DNA of 64,000 nt, taken from Pseudomonas maumuensis (GTDB lineage Bacteria; Pseudomonadota; Gammaproteobacteria; Pseudomonadales; Pseudomonadaceae). This document shows positions 60,004 to 64,000 of this stretch, piece by piece. Below the pieces are notes generated by a model. The model made no database searches, was not told the origin of the DNA, and worked only from the letters and a program-made list of their open reading frames with translations. Made by a program: the position numbers and the translations under genes. The stretch covers positions 186,001 to 250,000 of the forward strand of contig NZ_CP077077.1 in the NCBI RefSeq assembly GCF_019139675.1, written 5' to 3'. Every line of letters begins with the position of its first letter. Positions within the stretch are counted from its first letter, which is position 1.

Positions 60004-60920
60004 AAATCCGCAAGCTCAAGCGAGCCTTCCAGCGCCTTACCCCGGAGGGGCGGCACCTGGTGATCGGCGTGCCGTTCATCTGGCTGTTCCTGTTCTTCAT
60101 GCTGCCGTTCTTCATCGTCCTGAAGATCAGCTTTGCCGAAGCCGATGTGGCCATCCCGCCGTACACCGAGATCTACACCTACCTGGAAGGCAAGGTCCAG
60201 CTGGTGCTGAATCTGGCCAACTATGGCCTGCTGACCGAAGACGAGCTGTACATCGCGGCCTACCTCGGCTCGCTCAAGGTGGCCTTCTTCAGCACCTTGC
60301 TCTGTCTGCTGATCGGTTACCCGATGGCCTACGCCATTTCCAAGGCCAGGAAAGAGTCGCAGACCGTCCTGCTGCTGCTGATCATGATGCCGACCTGGAC
60401 TGCGATCCTGATCCGCGTCTACGCCTGGATGGGCATCCTCAGCAACAACGGCCTGCTCAACAGTTTCCTGCTGTGGCTGGGGCTGATCGACCAACCGCTG
60501 CAGATCCTCAACACCAACCTGGCGGTGTATATCGGCGTGGTCTACTCGTACCTGCCGTTCATGATCCTGCCGCTGTACGCCAACCTGGTGAAGCACGACG
60601 AAAGCCTGCTGGAAGCTGCATCCGACCTCGGTTCGAGCACCTTCAACAGCTTCTGGAAGATCACCGTGCCGCTGTCGAAGAACGGCATCATCGCCGGCTG
60701 CATGCTGGTGTTCATCCCGGTGGTGGGCGAGTTCGTGATTCCTGAACTGCTTGGCGGCCCGGAAACCCTGATGATCGGTAAAGTGCTGTGGCAAGAGTTC
60801 TTCAACAACCGTGACTGGCCGGTGGCATCCGCGCTGGCGGTAGTGATGCTGGCGATCCTGATCGTACCGATCCTGCTGTTCAACCGCAGCCAGGCCAAAG
60901 AGATGGAGGGCCGCGCATGA
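60000..60920 (+). CDS. spuG: Polyamine ABC transporter permease (PotH-like)
   Basis: This 306-residue inner-membrane permease has six helices; the first is LVIGVPFIWLFLFFMLPFFI. The EAA loop is SLLEAASDLGSSTFNSFWKI. A long periplasmic segment follows the first helix, usual for PotB/PotH types. It forms a heterodimer with SpuH. The start at 60000 overlaps the spuF stop; its own stop overlaps the spuH start. Confidence 0.94.
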   Translation: MKIRKLKRAFQRLTPEGRHLVIGVPFIWLFLFFMLPFFIVLKISFAEADVAIPPYTEIYTYLEGKVQLVLNLANYGLLTEDELYIAAYLGSLKVAFFSTLLCLLIGYPMAYAISKARKESQTVLLLLIMMPTWTAILIRVYAWMGILSNNGLLNSFLLWLGLIDQPLQILNTNLAVYIGVVYSYLPFMILPLYANLVKHDESLLEAASDLGSSTFNSFWKITVPLSKNGIIAGCMLVFIPVVGEFVIPELLGGPETLMIGKVLWQEFFNNRDWPVASALAVVMLAILIVPILLFNRSQAKEMEGRA

Positions 60921-61810
60921 AACGCTTCAGTTTCTCCAAGCTGATGCTGGTGCTCGGCTTGCTGTTCATCTACCTGCCGATGCTGATCCTGGTGATCTAC
61001 TCGTTCAACGCCTCGAAGCTGGTGACGGTATGGGGCGGCTGGTCGGTGAAGTGGTACGTCGGCCTGCTCGACAACACCCAGCTGATGGGTTCGGTGATGC
61101 GCTCGCTGGAGATCGCCTGCTACACGGCGGTCGCCGCGGTGGCGCTGGGCACCCTGGCGGCCTTCGTGCTGACCCGGGTCACCCGCTTCAAGGGCCGCAC
61201 GCTGTTCGGTGGCCTGGTCACCGCGCCGCTGGTGATGCCCGAGGTGATCACCGGTCTGTCGCTGTTGCTGCTGTTCGTGGCCATGGCGCAGATGATCGGC
61301 TGGCCCCAGGAGCGCGGCATCGTCACCATCTGGATCGCCCACACCACGTTCTGCGCCGCCTATGTGGCGGTGGTGGTGTCGGCGCGCTTGCGCGAGCTGG
61401 ACCTTTCCATCGAGGAGGCGGCCATGGACCTGGGCGCCAAGCCGTGGAAGGTGTTCTTCCTGATCACCATCCCGATGATCGCGCCGTCGTTGGCGGCGGG
61501 CGGCATGATGTCGTTCGCCCTGTCGCTGGATGACCTGGTGCTGGCCAGCTTCGTCTCCGGCCCTGGCTCGACCACCCTGCCGATGGAAGTGTTCTCGGCC
61601 GTGCGCCTGGGCGTGAAGCCGGAGATCAACGCCGTGGCCAGCCTGATCCTGCTGTCGGTGTCGCTGGTGACCTTCATGGTCTGGTACTTCAGCCGCCAGG
61701 CCGAGGAGCGTCGTCGTCGGGCGATCCAGCAGGCCATCGAGGAGGGCGCCGCGGCGAACGTCTCGCAGCCGCAGGTCCGCCGTCCGGCCCAGGCCGCCGC
61801 GCAGGCCTGA
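60917..61810 (+). CDS. spuH: Polyamine ABC transporter permease (PotI-like)
   Basis: This is a 297-residue permease of the PotC/PotI type with six helices (first: LMLVLGLLFIYLPMLILVIY). The EAA loop is SIEEAAMDLGAKPWKVFFLI. The C-terminal 40 residues are charged and Ala/Gln-rich, without fold. It is the last gene of the polyamine transporter and ends 11 bases before a strong terminator, so the spu operon ends here. Confidence 0.94.
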   Translation: MKRFSFSKLMLVLGLLFIYLPMLILVIYSFNASKLVTVWGGWSVKWYVGLLDNTQLMGSVMRSLEIACYTAVAAVALGTLAAFVLTRVTRFKGRTLFGGLVTAPLVMPEVITGLSLLLLFVAMAQMIGWPQERGIVTIWIAHTTFCAAYVAVVVSARLRELDLSIEEAAMDLGAKPWKVFFLITIPMIAPSLAAGGMMSFALSLDDLVLASFVSGPGSTTLPMEVFSAVRLGVKPEINAVASLILLSVSLVTFMVWYFSRQAEERRRRAIQQAIEEGAAANVSQPQVRRPAQAAAQA

Positions 61811-61820
61811 GCCAACGCAT

Positions 61821-61872
61821 CGCGGGGCAAGTCACATCGGCGGTATACCGATGCGCCTTGCCCCGCGGTCTT
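61821..61872. terminator. Intrinsic terminator closing the spu operon
   Basis: CGCGGGGCAAG (61821-61831) pairs exactly with CTTGCCCCGCG (61857-61867), with an inner CATCGG/CCGATG stem and GTCTTTT following. It is closely related to the terminator after the arylsulfotransferase gene. The downstream gene is convergent. Confidence 0.85.
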
Positions 61873-61873
61873 T

Positions 61874-63040
61874 TCAGCCCTGGTCCGGCCAGTTCCAGGC
61901 CGGTTCATCCAGCATGCCCTGCCCGACGATACCGGTCTGTCCCAAGGTCTTCTCCAGGTGGATCGAGTTACAGTCGGCATCCTCCTCCAAAGCCGCCACC
62001 AGCCGTGGCGCGTGCGACACCACCCATACCTGACATTCTCGCGCCGCGCGGCGGATCAGGCGCGCCAGCGCCGGCAGTAAGTCCGGGTGCAGGCTGGTCT
62101 CCGGCTCGTTGAGCACCATCATGCTCGGTGGGCGAGGGGTAAGCAGGGCCGCCACCAGCAGCAGGTAGCGCAATGTGCCGTCGGACAGTTCCGCTGCGCT
62201 CAGCGGCCGCAACAGCCCGGCCTGATGGAAGCGCAGGCCGAACAGGCCGCCGGGCTGGGCATCGACCGCAAGCCGGGCGCCGGGAAAGGCGTCGCTCACC
62301 GCGTCCTGCAGGGCCTGCAGATCGCCGATCTCGTCGATGGTCTGCAGGGCGGCGGCGAGGTCGCGGCCATCGTGATGCAGCACCGGCGTGCGCGTCCCCA
62401 GCCGCGATTGTCGGGCGGGCGCTTCGGCATCGGTACGGAAATGGTCGTAGAAGCGCCAGCTGCGGATCTGCTCGCGCAGATGCGGTACCTCGGGGGAACT
62501 CTGGAGACTGCCGACCTGGTCGAACAGGCTGTCGAACTCGGTCATGTGCTGGTGCAGCACCTGCCATTGGCGCCCGTCGCGGGCCTTGACCATCCCCGCG
62601 TTGCGCTGCACCAGCTGGCTGGCGGGCCGGCACAGGGGGCCGGCCCAGATCGTCTCCTGCTTGATCTGCGGGTCCAGGGCGAACTTCGACCGGCTGGGTT
62701 CGGGCAGGCCGAGGCTGATTGCGTAGCCGAAGTCTTCGCCGGCAAAGCCCATCTTCAGTCGCCGAGCTTGCTGGCGTGGCCCGCCTTCCACTGGCACCTC
62801 GCCGTTGAGCATGCGCCGGGTGAGCTTCTCGGGGCCGGCCCAGAAGGTCGATTCCAGCCCGCCCTCGGCAGCCAGCGCGTTGACCACACCGCCGCGCGCG
62901 GTCTCCGCCAGCAGGCGCAAGGCCTTGTACAGGTTGGACTTGCCGCTGCCATTGGCTCCGGTAATCACGTTCAGCCGACCCAGCGGCAGCACCAGCTGGT
63001 TGATCGAGCGGTAGTTGGCAATGGCCAGGGTGGTGAGCAT
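61874..63040 (-). CDS. AAA-family ATPase, SMC/RecF-like (COG4637 type), solitary
   Basis: This is 388 residues from ATG 63040, with AAGGA eight bases upstream. The N-terminus LTTLAIANYRSINQLVLPLG leads to Walker A TGANGSGKSN. A signature-like SDGTLRYLLLVAALL and Walker B MMVLNEPETSLHP follow, then a D-loop and switch His (VVSHAPRL). The middle is an insert without a long coiled coil. This is the RecF/ABC-type ATPase fold seen in predicted ATPases of COG4637; relatives occur both as housekeeping genes and as parts of phage-defence systems with a nuclease. No nuclease domain is fused here, and the neighbours are transport genes, so function is unknown. Confidence 0.85.
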   Translation of the reverse strand: MLTTLAIANYRSINQLVLPLGRLNVITGANGSGKSNLYKALRLLAETARGGVVNALAAEGGLESTFWAGPEKLTRRMLNGEVPVEGGPRQQARRLKMGFAGEDFGYAISLGLPEPSRSKFALDPQIKQETIWAGPLCRPASQLVQRNAGMVKARDGRQWQVLHQHMTEFDSLFDQVGSLQSSPEVPHLREQIRSWRFYDHFRTDAEAPARQSRLGTRTPVLHHDGRDLAAALQTIDEIGDLQALQDAVSDAFPGARLAVDAQPGGLFGLRFHQAGLLRPLSAAELSDGTLRYLLLVAALLTPRPPSMMVLNEPETSLHPDLLPALARLIRRAARECQVWVVSHAPRLVAALEEDADCNSIHLEKTLGQTGIVGQGMLDEPAWNWPDQG

Positions 63041-63179
63041 AGGCGGCATCCTTGAGCGGTCGGACGGCAGTATCGCCGATCCCGTCTCGCTTTGTTGAAC
63101 CCTGGCCAATGCCGTTTGTCGATCCCTGATCTACGCTTTCAAACGCATCCCTTTTACCTGAGAGAAGCAAGGAGCCTGC

Positions 63180-64000
63180 ATGACGCTAGAGCGCGCGCCG
63201 CTGGTCGTTTGCCTGGGGTTGCTGTCCCTGCTATCAGGCTGTGGCAAGGAGGAGGTCGGCCAGGTGTTGCCCCGGGTCGCGGTGCAACAGGTGCAGCCCA
63301 CCGACTTTGCCGCCCGGGTCACCCTGACCGGTGACGTGCAGGCGCGGGTGCAGACCGACTTGTCGTTCCGCGTGGGCGGCAAGATCATCGCCCGCAGCGT
63401 CGATGTCGGGGACCATGTAAAAGCCAACCAGGTACTGGCGCGCCTGGACCCCAAGGACCTGCAGAACAACGTCGATTCGGCCAAGGCCGAAGTGTTCGCC
63501 GAACAGGCCCGAGTCACCCAGACCAGCGCCGCGTTCGTGCGCCAGCAGAAACTCCTGCCCAAGGGCTACACCAGCCAGAGCGAGTACGACTCCGCCGAAG
63601 CCGCGCTGCGCAGCAGCCAGAGCGCGCTCAAGGCCGCCCAGGCGCAACTGGCCAACGCCAACGAGCAATTGAGCTACACCGCATTGGTGTCCGAGGCCGA
63701 CGGCGTTATCACTGCGCGTCAGGCCGAGGTCGGCCAGGTGGTGCAGGCGACCATGCCGATCTTCAGCCTGGCCGTCGATGGCGACCGTGACGCGGTGTTC
63801 AATGTCTACGAATCGCTGCTGGTGGCGCCCAGCAAAGAGAAGGACGTGACGATCAGCATGATCGACAATCCCGCCATCACCGCCCAGGGCCATGTGCGCG
63901 AGATCACCCCGACGGTCTCGGCGCAGAGCGGCACGGTGCAGGTCAAGGTGGCCCTGCGCGATGTGCCCAAGGGCATGGCCCTTGGTGCGCCGGTGACGGC
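63180..64000 (+). CDS. RND efflux periplasmic adaptor lipoprotein (3' end outside window)
   Basis: ATG 63180 follows AAGGAG; 273 codons are visible and the frame is open to the window end. The start is a lipoprotein signal (LGLLSLLSGC) with a lipobox Cys, then membrane-fusion features: VTLTGDVQARVQTDLSFRVG, the lipoyl half SVDVGDHVKANQVLARLDPK, an alpha-hairpin with VFAEQARVTQTSAAFVRQQK, and the second half VITARQAEVGQVVQATMPIF. It belongs to the AcrA/MexA/CusB class and would join an RND pump to an outer-membrane channel. The pump gene is expected immediately downstream. No regulator is upstream in the window. Confidence 0.9.
   Translation, partial: MTLERAPLVVCLGLLSLLSGCGKEEVGQVLPRVAVQQVQPTDFAARVTLTGDVQARVQTDLSFRVGGKIIARSVDVGDHVKANQVLARLDPKDLQNNVDSAKAEVFAEQARVTQTSAAFVRQQKLLPKGYTSQSEYDSAEAALRSSQSALKAAQAQLANANEQLSYTALVSEADGVITARQAEVGQVVQATMPIFSLAVDGDRDAVFNVYESLLVAPSKEKDVTISMIDNPAITAQGHVREITPTVSAQSGTVQVKVALRDVPKGMALGAPVT

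Overview
The window reads as chromosomal DNA of a fluorescent pseudomonad of the Pseudomonas putida group. The evidence is high-GC coding DNA with little intergenic space, P. putida-type REP palindromes built on a GCGGGCAAGCCCGCTCCCAC-like core, and gene orders typical of the genus: gabDT, zapA-6S RNA-ygfA, pepP-ubiH-ubiI, gcvTHP, argE/argA and the spu polyamine cluster. I see no insertion sequence, prophage, CRISPR array, rRNA or tRNA. Nearly all of the DNA is core-type metabolism; accessory character is limited to the sulfur loci and one lower-GC gene at about 10.9-11.7 kb.

Layout. (1) 0-6.1 kb: a sulfate-ester scavenging locus with an AtsK-type 2-oxoglutarate dioxygenase (cut by the window start), a LysR regulator (SftR-like), a TonB-dependent receptor (SftP-like) and an arylsulfotransferase (AstA-like). 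(2) 6.2-9.3 kb: gabD-gabT for GABA catabolism. (3) 9.4-16.0 kb: a degenerate receiver/HDOD protein, an odd GNAT fusion, a PAS-GGDEF diguanylate cyclase, a fatty-acid desaturase and a divergent membrane PAS-GGDEF-EAL protein. (4) 16.1-22.6 kb: a minus-strand sulfur-acquisition operon with two SfnB-type flavoproteins, a DszA/NtaA-type monooxygenase and a MetQ-MetN-MetI transporter. (5) 22.8-29.2 kb: a quinone oxidoreductase, a FliL-like periplasmic protein and a HlyD-RbbA-YhhJ-type ABC operon. (6) 29.2-36.4 kb: an EVE-domain protein, an unlisted 51-residue membrane protein, ygfA, 6S RNA, zapA and a small coiled-coil gene, divergent from ygfB-pepP-ubiH-DUF4442-ubiI. (7) 36.6-44.0 kb: an Fe(III) binding protein and permease, then gcvT-gcvH-gcvP. 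(8) 44.2-51.4 kb: DUF2388, a solitary GspE-family ATPase, a small ACT-like protein divergent from an Lrp regulator, a CYTH/CHAD protein, argE and argA. (9) 51.5-61.8 kb: polyamine uptake and catabolism (two gamma-glutamylpolyamine synthetases, spuC, spuD, spuE, spuF, spuG, spuH). (10) 61.9-64.0 kb: an orphan AAA ATPase and the start of an RND adaptor lipoprotein gene.

How the parts work together. Regions 1 and 4 are both sulfur-starvation functions: sulfate esters are imported and cleaved in region 1, and organosulfur compounds are imported and oxidatively desulfurised in region 4. Regions 2 and 9 connect metabolically, because putrescine breakdown through SpuC or the gamma-glutamyl route yields GABA, which GabT and GabD convert to succinate.

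Most of the novelty I can point to is in non-coding or small elements rather than a large new system: a pseudoknot-like structure between spuD and spuE, a long hairpin between spuC and spuD, a short Arg-Arg leader ORF before argA, the 667-nt region between the two synthetase genes, the ACT-like/Lrp divergent pair, the GNAT fusion, and near-identical 3' ends of the two sfnB paralogues. I did not find a convincing undescribed multi-gene system. Gene names that refer to P. putida or P. aeruginosa loci rest on my recall of those loci and not on a database search.
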